A stretch of 64,000 nt of DNA, from positions 372,001 through 436,000 of the forward strand of contig FOIY01000002.1 in assembly GCA_900111435.1 (NCBI GenBank). The letters are read 5' to 3'. The notes beneath the pieces are model-generated. The model saw nothing but the letters and a program-made list of their open reading frames with translations, searched no databases and was not told the origin of the DNA. Each line of letters begins with the position of its first letter. Position 1 is the first letter of the stretch. Positions 17,610 to 25,816 of this stretch are shown one piece after another. The translations under genes and the position numbers were made by a program. Origin of the DNA: Ruminococcaceae bacterium KH2T8 (GTDB lineage Bacteria; Bacillota; Clostridia; Saccharofermentanales; Saccharofermentanaceae).

Positions 17610-18656
17610 ATGTGTAAATCATTCGAGACTGACTACAAGAGCATGATCATATTCAGGCTAATCACCATAGGTATCTACGGTGTAGTCGATATAGCGCTCT
17701 TTATCATTTCCATAGTGCTTCGTATTGCTTCTCTTGATGCGGCAGAAGATGAGGTCAGTCTTTATATGACACTTGTTTCGTTGATCAATATCTTGATCGT
17801 ATTTCTCACTACTGAAGTAATGATCGGAATAAGCGCTTTCATCATGAAAAAGACCGTAAAGAAGGTCGAGATTGGGGAAGACTATTTCAAAATAAATGAT
17901 GACACTTTCTATTTTACGACAGGCGGAGACACATATGTTGTCTGTACTGTCGGTAATCCCGTATTGATCAATTCAGGTTGCTCACTCTATGCTGTAGATG
18001 AGATGAATGAGCTTAAGAAGAGATACTGGTTCGGTCCGAGGCTTCATAAGAAGTCTGTTCAGAAAAGGGTAGAGATAATGGAAGCCCTTTACAAGATGAT
18101 GGATGAGCATTCCGCAAAGAAAGCAGATGAAGTATTCAGGAGCCTTTCGTCTTCCGAAAGCCATATCATCGTTAATTTCCCTGTTGGTAAGGTTCAAAAG
18201 GACTATCTTAACGGTTCTATCATGATGTTTGCGGTATCTCTGTCGTTCTTTATCATCTCGCTGATATTTACGACACAGACCCTTTATTTCCTTGCGAACT
18301 TCATAATGTTCATCCTGGCTCTCGTATTGGGTATCCTGAGCTTCAGGATGTATCTTCAGTACCAGAAGTCTACCGTCTCATCGGCTGAGATATCCCTCAA
18401 GGGTATAAGGATCAATAATGATCTTTACTCTTTCGAGCAAAATCCTGAATTTTCTTACGTACTTCATCCTGCATCTCACGATAAGATGAGATTATTCGAT
18501 ATGTATAAGAATCTTATTGTAAAAACTGCCGACGGCAGCTCAAAACTCTATATGCTCGGCCCCGTCCATCTTTGTTCAGACAGCCAGAAGCTCCTTGCTC
18601 TGTCTCTTGACCGTATAACGAGATATGTTGAGGCTTACGGCATCCCTGAGAAGTGA
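17610..18656 (+). CDS. Unknown integral membrane protein, 348 aa
   Basis: I do not recognise a family. The protein has two hydrophobic segments near the N-terminus (about 14-37 and 52-76), a soluble region of about 120 residues with beta-rich character (EDYFKINDDTFYF), two more hydrophobic segments at about 205-250, and a soluble C-terminal part of about 95 residues. The two soluble parts both contain short lines resembling each other (FKINDDTFYF and IRINNDLYSF), suggesting an internally duplicated two-helix plus soluble-domain unit. No Shine-Dalgarno precedes the ATG; the gene may be translated from a leaderless mRNA. Confidence 0.7.
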   Translation: MCKSFETDYKSMIIFRLITIGIYGVVDIALFIISIVLRIASLDAAEDEVSLYMTLVSLINILIVFLTTEVMIGISAFIMKKTVKKVEIGEDYFKINDDTFYFTTGGDTYVVCTVGNPVLINSGCSLYAVDEMNELKKRYWFGPRLHKKSVQKRVEIMEALYKMMDEHSAKKADEVFRSLSSSESHIIVNFPVGKVQKDYLNGSIMMFAVSLSFFIISLIFTTQTLYFLANFIMFILALVLGILSFRMYLQYQKSTVSSAEISLKGIRINNDLYSFEQNPEFSYVLHPASHDKMRLFDMYKNLIVKTADGSSKLYMLGPVHLCSDSQKLLALSLDRITRYVEAYGIPEK

Positions 18657-18668
18657 TATTGCTTTTTG

Positions 18669-18709
18669 ACTCCTTTAACATTATTCTTTTATAAGAAATT
18701 AAAAGGAGT
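18669..18709 (+). promoter_or_regulatory. pyrE leader: SD-sequestering hairpin
   Basis: ACTCCTTT (18669-18676) is exactly complementary to AAAGGAGT (18702-18709), which contains the ribosome binding site. Inside it TTCTT (18684-18688) pairs with AAGAA (18693-18697). The pairing would hide the SD. No T run follows, so translational rather than transcriptional control is implied. Confidence 0.45.
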
Positions 18710-18719
18710 ATTGCTATTT

Positions 18720-19571
18720 ATGAACAACAGAAGCATTTCCGAAGACCTTTTCTTAACACATGCAGTCCGCGTAGCACCTGCAGATACGCCTTTCTGGTAT
18801 ACATCCGGAAAGCTCGGACCTTTTTATATCAATACACATTTCCTTGTTAAGGATGAGCAGGAAGCTAACAGGATGCTCTCCGTTATAGAGGATTCCATCA
18901 AGGAAGATAAGCTTACGGCTCCCAAGAAGATCTTTGACGAGTTCATGAAGCTCTATCAGTCTTCCGAGTCTTTCAAGAACGTTACCGATAAGCTCGTTGA
19001 GACAGCCAGAAAGTATGATTTCGACTACATCTCAGGCGGTGAGAGAAGAGACTTCTTCTTCTCGATGCTTCCGGCACACATCCTCGGCAAGCCCCATATC
19101 ACGATATTTAAGGATTGCACTGCAGTTGTTACGTCTTCCGAGTTCACATCGGCTAAGACAGCTGACGAAGCAACACTCAAGGGTAAGAAAGTCCTTCACA
19201 TAGCTGACCTTATCACTGAGGCATCGAGCTACGAAAGAGCATGGATTCCCGTTATCAGAGGTCTCGGCGCAGAGATCACGGATACTGTTGCAGTTATCGA
19301 CAGACACCAGAATGGTCGAGCAGTACTCGAAGGTCTCGGTGTTGAGATGGAAACTCTTGCAGGCATCGATAAGGAACTCTTTGATAAGGGACTGGACAGC
19401 AATTACATCGATCAGGCACAGTATGATCTTGTAATGGATTTCCTTGCTGATCCCGACAAGTATATGAAGTCCTTTATCGCTGCTCATCCTACTTTCATCG
19501 ATGATCAGATCGCATTGGGCGGCAAGGCTAAGGAAAGAGCCGAGCTCGCTGTTTCCAAGGGATTCGTTTGA
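18720..19571 (+). CDS. pyrE: Orotate phosphoribosyltransferase-like protein
   Basis: The 283-residue product opens like OPRTases: TSGKLGPFYINTHF corresponds to the family SGxxSPxYIN segment. It is longer than the usual 190-215 residues. The PRPP loop, normally VDDVITAGT, reads IADLITEAS here, so the first acidic residue and the glycine are replaced. As pyrE is missing from the pyr operon, this is the likely OMP-forming enzyme (orotate + PRPP), but activity rests on inference. The ATG at 18720 has AAGGAG 11 nt upstream; an in-frame TTG at 18666 is rejected. Strong codon bias suggests expression. The next gene begins 6 nt after the stop. Confidence 0.72.
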   Translation: MNNRSISEDLFLTHAVRVAPADTPFWYTSGKLGPFYINTHFLVKDEQEANRMLSVIEDSIKEDKLTAPKKIFDEFMKLYQSSESFKNVTDKLVETARKYDFDYISGGERRDFFFSMLPAHILGKPHITIFKDCTAVVTSSEFTSAKTADEATLKGKKVLHIADLITEASSYERAWIPVIRGLGAEITDTVAVIDRHQNGRAVLEGLGVEMETLAGIDKELFDKGLDSNYIDQAQYDLVMDFLADPDKYMKSFIAAHPTFIDDQIALGGKAKERAELAVSKGFV

Positions 19572-19577
19572 TCCCAC

Positions 19578-21203
19578 ATGCCGGAAGATCGCATCAACAG
19601 AGATAATAAGCTATTAACAGCGGCTGCATACTTTTTTGCAGCCGCCGTCTGTTTCTGTTTTCTCTTCTATGTAAGACGTATAGTCCTCGTTGATCACGAT
19701 ACTCTTTATGAATTTGTCCTCGCTAGACTATACGACTTTAAATATGCTTTCGACAGAGCCTTGAACTTCAATTTGAGAAGGGGAAGGATAGGAGTTATAT
19801 TTCCTTTTGTAGTAGCAGTCAGATACTTCATCAACGGAACGGGCAATTACACAGCTATCTGGCTTTTACAGTATGTCCCTGTTGTTGCAAACGTAGCATT
19901 TATCGCATATATCCTCAGGAAAGTATTCGGCAAGGGTTATGATATTCTTTTCACGGCAGCATTCTTCGGTCTTGTGCAGATCAATCGCTGGCACTGCCTC
20001 ATAATCTGCTATCCTCTTGATTTCATGTATGGTCTTTTCATTATGGATCTCGGTATATGGCTCTTCTATCTCTATCTTTCGGAAGAGAAAAAGGGTATAA
20101 GGCACACTATCAAGTTCGTGATCAGTGCGATCTGCCTCTATGAATCATTTCAGGTATACGAACCGTTCTTCGTATCGGTTGCGATCTACGGTTGGCTTAC
20201 TTTGTATTTCGCACTCAAGAAAGAGAAGACACTCGCTAAGCGAGCTCAATATTTCATAAAGCAACTCTGGCTCCCGATGATCGCGGGGATCATATTCCTG
20301 ATCTTTTACTATATTCATCTGCATTCTTCATTTGTAGAGGATTCCCCGAGTTACCCTGTCGGCCACAACATAAAGGATACGCTTTATACCTGGGGTGTAT
20401 TCTCGGGAGGAATGTTCCCGCTCATATATTTCTTCTATCCGCAGGATGCACGCGAAATGATCGGAGCAGACTTCGCACCGACTGTATTTAAGGTAGTCAT
20501 CTCTGTAGCGACAATGATCGCTTCTTGGCTCGGGACTAAGCTCATTACCATAAAGAAAGATATGAGACTAAAGTCCGAGCATATATCTTTCGCCATTTGT
20601 GCTGCCGTTATAGCGCTTTTCTACGCTCTTCCTCATTCACTCACGGTTCTTTATCAGGAGTGGGTATTATCCGGCTCTCAGGCCGGATATGTTCCGACTG
20701 CTATCTGCTACTATGGCTGGATCGCGATCATCGTAATCGTTATCGCTTTGATCGCTGCATATATCCCTAAGGGAAAGAAAGCAGCATGCATCATAATCGC
20801 CCTTGCCATTGGAACCGGAACGTATCTTACTTATTCGATCAACGACGGATTCAAGAGCATCAGATATGGTCAGAGCGAAGCCGAGTGCCTCAAGGATCAG
20901 GCTTTCTACAGTCTCATAAGATCTGATATCTTTAGGGAAGAGGGAATAGACCTTCTTTATACTCCGCAGTTCATGGGTATCCATAATGCAACTGAGACTA
21001 ACGAAGAACTGGCCGAATACGAATCAGGTAATATACTTGATCTGACAAAGTACGGTGACGAGTTCGATGACCTTTTTGATTCTTATGAGCATCCTGCAAT
21101 GTTCGTATATGACTGGGATAATGAAGAAGGCATCCTTTATCTTTACGCTGACGACGGTGATCATGAGCCTGACAGAACGGTGATAATACCCATAAACCGT
21201 TAG
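19578..21203 (+). CDS. Polytopic membrane protein, GT-C glycosyltransferase-like
   Basis: A 541-residue protein with about ten to twelve hydrophobic segments covering residues 13-430 and a soluble acidic C-terminal region of about 110 residues. The first extracytoplasmic loop carries VDHDT (about 38-42), where GT-C enzymes hold a catalytic acidic pair; this and the topology suggest a lipid-linked sugar transferase or a related surface polymer protein. No family can be named with confidence. It starts 6 nt after pyrE without a clear ribosome binding site, so translation may be coupled. Confidence 0.65.
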   Translation: MPEDRINRDNKLLTAAAYFFAAAVCFCFLFYVRRIVLVDHDTLYEFVLARLYDFKYAFDRALNFNLRRGRIGVIFPFVVAVRYFINGTGNYTAIWLLQYVPVVANVAFIAYILRKVFGKGYDILFTAAFFGLVQINRWHCLIICYPLDFMYGLFIMDLGIWLFYLYLSEEKKGIRHTIKFVISAICLYESFQVYEPFFVSVAIYGWLTLYFALKKEKTLAKRAQYFIKQLWLPMIAGIIFLIFYYIHLHSSFVEDSPSYPVGHNIKDTLYTWGVFSGGMFPLIYFFYPQDAREMIGADFAPTVFKVVISVATMIASWLGTKLITIKKDMRLKSEHISFAICAAVIALFYALPHSLTVLYQEWVLSGSQAGYVPTAICYYGWIAIIVIVIALIAAYIPKGKKAACIIIALAIGTGTYLTYSINDGFKSIRYGQSEAECLKDQAFYSLIRSDIFREEGIDLLYTPQFMGIHNATETNEELAEYESGNILDLTKYGDEFDDLFDSYEHPAMFVYDWDNEEGILYLYADDGDHEPDRTVIIPINR

Positions 21204-21267
21204 TATTTGTCTTTTTAGGCGATTATTGCTATTCTGTCATTAATTAACTGAAAAGGTAGCGAACACA

Positions 21268-22968
21268 ATGAAAAATATACCACTTTATGAAGTTACTCAT
21301 GTTACGAACCTGAGAGACGTTATCAAGACGCGCGTAAAAGAGTTCCCGGGCAATCCCGTTTTCCTTCATAAGACTAAGAAGGGCGGAGATTATGTGCCCG
21401 TAACTACCGAGCAATATGATCACGATATCGATTCACTCGGTACTGCTTTCTTTACCAAGGTCAAGAAGGGCGCCAGGATCGCAATACTCGCAGAGACCAG
21501 ATACGAATGGTACGTTACTTATCTTGCTGTTACTAACGGTACAGGATGCGTTGTTCCGATCGATAAGGAGCTTCATCCCGAAGAGATAATAAACTGTCTC
21601 GAAAGAGCTGAAGTCGAGCTTCTCGTATTCTCAAAGTCAAAGCTCGAAGCAATTGAGAAGGTGATCGGAAACGTTTCAACTCTCAAGTATCTCGTATGCA
21701 TGGACGATACGGATGACGAAAGATTTATCTCTTACAGCTCATTCATAAAGGAAGGTGAAAAGCTTCTCGCAGAAGGCGATAAGACCTTCACCGAGGCTTC
21801 GATCGACCCCGAGGAGATGACAATCCTTCTTTTTACATCCGGTACTACTGCAAAGTCCAAGGCTGTTATGCTCTGCCAGAAGAATATCTGTAAGAACCTC
21901 GAAGCGATGTTCTCGATGCTCTATATTGACAGGAACGACGTATTCTTCTCGGTGCTTCCTTTGCATCACACGTATGAATGCACCTGCGGTTTCTTAGGTC
22001 AGGTCTACAGAGGAACGACTATTGCCATCTGTGAAGGTCTTCGCTATATCACATCCAACATCAAGGAAGCCAAGCCTACCTGCGTACTCATGGTTCCCGT
22101 AATGCTCGAGATGTTCTATAAGGCCATCATGAAGAAAGTAAACGAGGACCCCAAGAAAGCAAAGAAGCTTCAGACAGGCATCAAGCTTTCGAGATTCCTC
22201 TTAAAGCTCGGTATTGATAAGAGAAGAGATTTCTTTAAGGATATCCACGAAGTATTCGGCGGCAGAATGAGACTGATCATCCTTGGCGGTGCTCCCGTAA
22301 ATCCCGAGATGCTCCAGTTCTTCCAGGATATCGGATTCCTGTGCGTTCAGGGTTACGGCCTTACGGAATGTGCTCCTATCCTTGCACTTAACAGAGACGG
22401 TGACTTCAAGAATGAAGCCGCAGGACTCCCTTTGCCCGGATGTGATGTCAAGATCCTCGATCCTGACTCAGACGGCATCGGCGAATTCATCGCAAAGGGT
22501 GACAACGTATTCATGGGTTACTATAAGGATCCCGAGGCTACTGCGGCAGCTCTTGATAAGGACGGTTACTACCATACGGGTGACCTCGGATATATCGACA
22601 AGGACGGCTTCTGTATCATTACAGGAAGAAAGAAGAATGTTATAATTGCTAAGAACGGTAAGAACGTTTTCCCTGAGGAGATAGAGTATCTGCTCTCACT
22701 TTCTCCTTATGTAGCCGAAAGCGTTGTGTCTGGTGTTCACGACGAAGCTAAGGATGATATCATCATCACTGCTACGATCTATCCCGATATGGAGCAGATC
22801 GAGGCTAAACTTGGCAAGGAGCCTGTAATAGAAGCCATTGAAGCACTTCTTAAGGAAGAAGCCGATAAGGTCAACGACAAGCTCGTTAACTATAAAAAGA
22901 TCAAGAAAGTCGTTTACAGAGACACGGAGTTCGAGAAAAACACTTCAAAAAAGATCAAGAGATACTGA
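21268..22968 (+). CDS. AMP-binding enzyme, long-chain acyl-CoA synthetase type
   Basis: A 566-residue adenylate-forming enzyme. The P-loop-like motif TSGTTAKSK begins at T190, followed by the YGLTECAPI motif and the GRKKNVII hinge motif near the C-terminus. It likely activates a fatty acid as acyl-AMP and then acyl-CoA or acyl carrier, for phospholipid or lipid-anchor synthesis. It lies alone on the plus strand; the hairpin after it also forms the leader of tldD. Confidence 0.85.
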   Translation: MKNIPLYEVTHVTNLRDVIKTRVKEFPGNPVFLHKTKKGGDYVPVTTEQYDHDIDSLGTAFFTKVKKGARIAILAETRYEWYVTYLAVTNGTGCVVPIDKELHPEEIINCLERAEVELLVFSKSKLEAIEKVIGNVSTLKYLVCMDDTDDERFISYSSFIKEGEKLLAEGDKTFTEASIDPEEMTILLFTSGTTAKSKAVMLCQKNICKNLEAMFSMLYIDRNDVFFSVLPLHHTYECTCGFLGQVYRGTTIAICEGLRYITSNIKEAKPTCVLMVPVMLEMFYKAIMKKVNEDPKKAKKLQTGIKLSRFLLKLGIDKRRDFFKDIHEVFGGRMRLIILGGAPVNPEMLQFFQDIGFLCVQGYGLTECAPILALNRDGDFKNEAAGLPLPGCDVKILDPDSDGIGEFIAKGDNVFMGYYKDPEATAAALDKDGYYHTGDLGYIDKDGFCIITGRKKNVIIAKNGKNVFPEEIEYLLSLSPYVAESVVSGVHDEAKDDIIITATIYPDMEQIEAKLGKEPVIEAIEALLKEEADKVNDKLVNYKKIKKVVYRDTEFEKNTSKKIKRY

Positions 22969-22989
22969 TCATAAACTGATGACTTTCCG

Positions 22990-23028
22990 ATACCTCTTAT
23001 CTTTTTTGCAGAGATAAGAGGTATTTTT
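22990..23028 (+). promoter_or_regulatory. Terminator-like hairpin burying the tldD ribosome binding site
   Basis: ATACCTCTTATCT (22990-23002) pairs perfectly over 13 bp with AGATAAGAGGTAT (23012-23024) around a nine-base loop, and TTTT follows. The only SD candidate of tldD, AAGAGG (23016-23021), is inside the 3' arm, and the start codon is at 23029. It can act as terminator for the acyl-CoA synthetase gene and as a control element for tldD. Confidence 0.7.
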
Positions 23029-24423
23029 ATGCTCAGTGACAGCAATATCATGCGCATCATCGATGCGGCTATGAGCAAGACTGCCGATTTCGCCGATGTA
23101 TTTATCGAAGAGAGAAGATCATCAAGTGTCGGCATGCTCAACGGCAAAGTCATAAAGGCCGGATCTTCTTTCGATCTCGGTATCGGTATAAGACTTATGG
23201 CAGGAACTAATGTCGTATATGTCTATTCCAATGACATGGATCCAGACGGCCTAGTAAAGCTCGCGTTAGACGCGGCAGACGCACTGAAGGGAACGGGACA
23301 CTATTCGATCAAAGAACTAGAAGAGAAGTGCTTTACGACTGCTACGGACATACATATCGATCCGATGAGCGTCAGAAAGACTGAGAATGTCGATTTCCTT
23401 CGCAAGGCATCCGACTTCGCACTGAACTATGATCCTAAGATCACACAGTGCGCCGCATCGTATGCTGCAGGGAAGAGAACTGTCAGGATCATTAATTCTG
23501 ACGGACTCAATAAGGAAGAGACAACGCAGAGAATGAGGATCTCCATCGAGGCAGTCGCTACTAAAGGAAACGAGAAGCAGACGGGCAGGGTAGCACCCGG
23601 AACCATGAGAGGGTATGAGTTCATCAACGAGTATCCCGTTATAGATAAGACACGTGAATGTTGCGAGACCGCGCTTCGTATGATAGATGCAGGCTACGCT
23701 CCTTCGGGAAAGATGCCTGTAGTATTAGGTAACGGATTCGGCGGCGTTATCTTCCACGAAGCATGCGGACATGCACTGGAAGCAAGTTCTGTCGGTATCA
23801 AGAGTTCGTGCTTTACCGATAAGCTCGGTCAGCAGATCGCATCTTCCGTAGTAAGTGCTTACGATAATGCCAGGATCAAAGGCGAATGGGGTTCATATTA
23901 TACTGATGACGAAGGTCATGAATCATCTGATCTTCTCCTTATCGAGAACGGAATCCTCAAGAACTATCTTATCGATAAGCTCGGTTCAAGAAGAATGGGA
24001 ATGCCTTCAACAGGATGCGGACGTAAGCAGGATTATTCCTATGCACCCACATCCAGGATGGGTAATACTTTTATCGCTGCAGGTAAGGATGATCCTAAGG
24101 ATATCATCGCAGATACCGAATACGGACTTTACTGCTCACAGATGGGCGGCGGTTCCGTAGATACTGCTACGGGCGAGTTCAATTTTGCTGCTAACGAAGC
24201 TTATATGATCAGAAACGGTAAGATTGCCGAACCTGTAAGAGGTGCGACACTTATCGGTAAGGGCGCTGAAGTCCTTATGAATATCGACCGTGTAGGTAAT
24301 GACCTCGCTCTTTCCGCCGGTGTCTGCGGAGCTTCCTCGGGAAATGTTCCCGTTACAGTCGGTCAGCCTACTATCAGAGTATCTTCGATACTTGTAGGCG
24401 GCAGAGAGGAAGGTGAGGAATAA
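23029..24423 (+). CDS. tldD: TldD-family metalloprotease subunit
   Basis: TldD and TldE form a heterodimeric zinc protease that degrades or matures small peptides. The 464-residue protein carries the TldD-type zinc motif HExxxH at H243-EACG-H248. The start is the ATG at 23029, 7 nt after AAGAGG within the hairpin. The stop overlaps the start of the next gene by one base (TAATG), the usual pairing with TldE. No peptide-modification gene or precursor peptide was seen nearby, so a general peptidase role is likelier than RiPP processing. Confidence 0.9.
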   Translation: MLSDSNIMRIIDAAMSKTADFADVFIEERRSSSVGMLNGKVIKAGSSFDLGIGIRLMAGTNVVYVYSNDMDPDGLVKLALDAADALKGTGHYSIKELEEKCFTTATDIHIDPMSVRKTENVDFLRKASDFALNYDPKITQCAASYAAGKRTVRIINSDGLNKEETTQRMRISIEAVATKGNEKQTGRVAPGTMRGYEFINEYPVIDKTRECCETALRMIDAGYAPSGKMPVVLGNGFGGVIFHEACGHALEASSVGIKSSCFTDKLGQQIASSVVSAYDNARIKGEWGSYYTDDEGHESSDLLLIENGILKNYLIDKLGSRRMGMPSTGCGRKQDYSYAPTSRMGNTFIAAGKDDPKDIIADTEYGLYCSQMGGGSVDTATGEFNFAANEAYMIRNGKIAEPVRGATLIGKGAEVLMNIDRVGNDLALSAGVCGASSGNVPVTVGQPTIRVSSILVGGREEGEE

Positions 24424-25769
24424 TGGATATCAAACTTGCTGAGAGCTTCATGAAGAAGCTCATAGATAATTCAAAGGATTACGGATTCGAAGAAGCTGAG
24501 GCTGCTTTCTCGAGCGGTATAACTATGAGCGTTATGATCTTAAACGGTGAGGTTCAGTCTTATGAGAGATCTACCGAGCAGGGCGTATCGTTCAAGGGTA
24601 AGAAGAACGGACAGATGGCTGCTGCTTCGACTACCGAATTCACGGATGAAGCATTGGAATTTCTCTTGAGTAACGCATCAGACTGCTGTGATGTTAAAGA
24701 TGATGAGGATGAAGATTTCATCTACTGTGATCCGGACCATAAAGAGCTCAAGCTCTCTCAGATAACGGATGCTTTCGAGAAAAATACATATGCTAAGTTC
24801 TCGGAACTCGGACTGAAGCTCGAGAAGGATATATTCACTCTTTCAGAGTATGTTAAGGGTGTTGATCATCTTTCTATCTCATGCGACAGAAGCCTGGATT
24901 TCAAGATCAATTCAAAAGGACTTTACGCGTATAAGGACAGCGACTATGTTGGTCTTTATGCTGCAGGAAGAGCTGAGAAAGACGGTGTTGTAAAGACTGC
25001 AGGACACTATTGGTACGGTAATGATATCGATAAGTTCGATGAGGATAAGTTCCTGAAGATCTTCTCCGATAAGCTCCTTACCAAGTTCGGCGGTTCTTCC
25101 GTACCTTCCGGAAAGTACGATATCGTTCTCGGAAACGAAGCAGTTATCTCATTTATCTCAACATTCATGAGTAATTTCTCATCCTATTCGATGCAGCAGG
25201 GAATGTCGCTCCTGGCAGGAAGAGAAGGGGAGAAGATAGCTTCCGATATATTTACGTTAAGAGAAGATCCCATGTATGAGAAGGCCCTGATTAAGGTTCC
25301 TTTCGACTCCGAGGGTGTTATTACATATCCTAAGTCTCTTATCGAAAACGGAGTTTTTAAGACTGCTCTTTATAACTTAAAGACTGCTAATAAGGCCGGA
25401 ATTAAGTCCACAGGTAACGGCTTCAAAGGCATCGGTTATGCAAATCTTATCGTCGAGCCGGGAGAAGCTTCTTTCGATCAGCTTCTCGAGACAGCCGGCA
25501 ACGGACTTTATATCACTGATCTTAGCGGACTTCATGCAGGTGTTAATGCAATAAGCGGTGACTTTTCGCTGCTTTGCGAAGGATATCTCATCGAGGACGG
25601 TAAGATAGTAAGAGCCGTAGAGCAGATCACTGTATCAGATAACTTCTACGAAGTATTAAAGAAGATAGCGTTGATCGGAAACGATGTTATCGCAGAGCCT
25701 GACGGAGCCGGTGAACTTTTTGCGCCTTCTATGTTGATAAAAAACATTTCTGTAGCAGGCGAGAAATGA
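24423..25769 (+). CDS. pmbA: TldE/PmbA-family protease subunit
   Basis: The 448-residue partner of TldD. It aligns in layout with TldD (an N-terminal alpha/beta domain and a C-terminal barrel-like domain) but lacks the HExxxH motif, as expected of the non-metal-binding TldE/PmbA subunit. It begins one base inside the tldD stop. Its own stop TGA overlaps the extended -10 promoter of metY. Confidence 0.87.
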   Translation: MDIKLAESFMKKLIDNSKDYGFEEAEAAFSSGITMSVMILNGEVQSYERSTEQGVSFKGKKNGQMAAASTTEFTDEALEFLLSNASDCCDVKDDEDEDFIYCDPDHKELKLSQITDAFEKNTYAKFSELGLKLEKDIFTLSEYVKGVDHLSISCDRSLDFKINSKGLYAYKDSDYVGLYAAGRAEKDGVVKTAGHYWYGNDIDKFDEDKFLKIFSDKLLTKFGGSSVPSGKYDIVLGNEAVISFISTFMSNFSSYSMQQGMSLLAGREGEKIASDIFTLREDPMYEKALIKVPFDSEGVITYPKSLIENGVFKTALYNLKTANKAGIKSTGNGFKGIGYANLIVEPGEASFDQLLETAGNGLYITDLSGLHAGVNAISGDFSLLCEGYLIEDGKIVRAVEQITVSDNFYEVLKKIALIGNDVIAEPDGAGELFAPSMLIKNISVAGEK

Positions 25770-25775
25770 TATAAT
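25767..25775 (+). promoter_or_regulatory. Extended -10 promoter of metY
   Basis: TGATATAAT (25767-25775) matches TGnTATAAT exactly and overlaps the TGA of the preceding gene. It leaves a leader of about 35 nt with a purine-rich AAAGGGGAAA ribosome binding site. No S-box or T-box element fits in this short leader. Confidence 0.6.
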
Positions 25776-25816
25776 ACAGACTGATTTTTCTTAATGCGAA
25801 AGGGGAAACTATTAAG

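Noticed and set aside
23029-25769. RiPP maturation cluster around tldD/tldE
   Set aside because: No radical SAM enzyme, leader-binding protein, transporter or precursor peptide in the flanking 5 kb.
25770-25816. S-box or T-box riboswitch for metY
   Set aside because: The leader is only about 35 nt and lacks any matching element.
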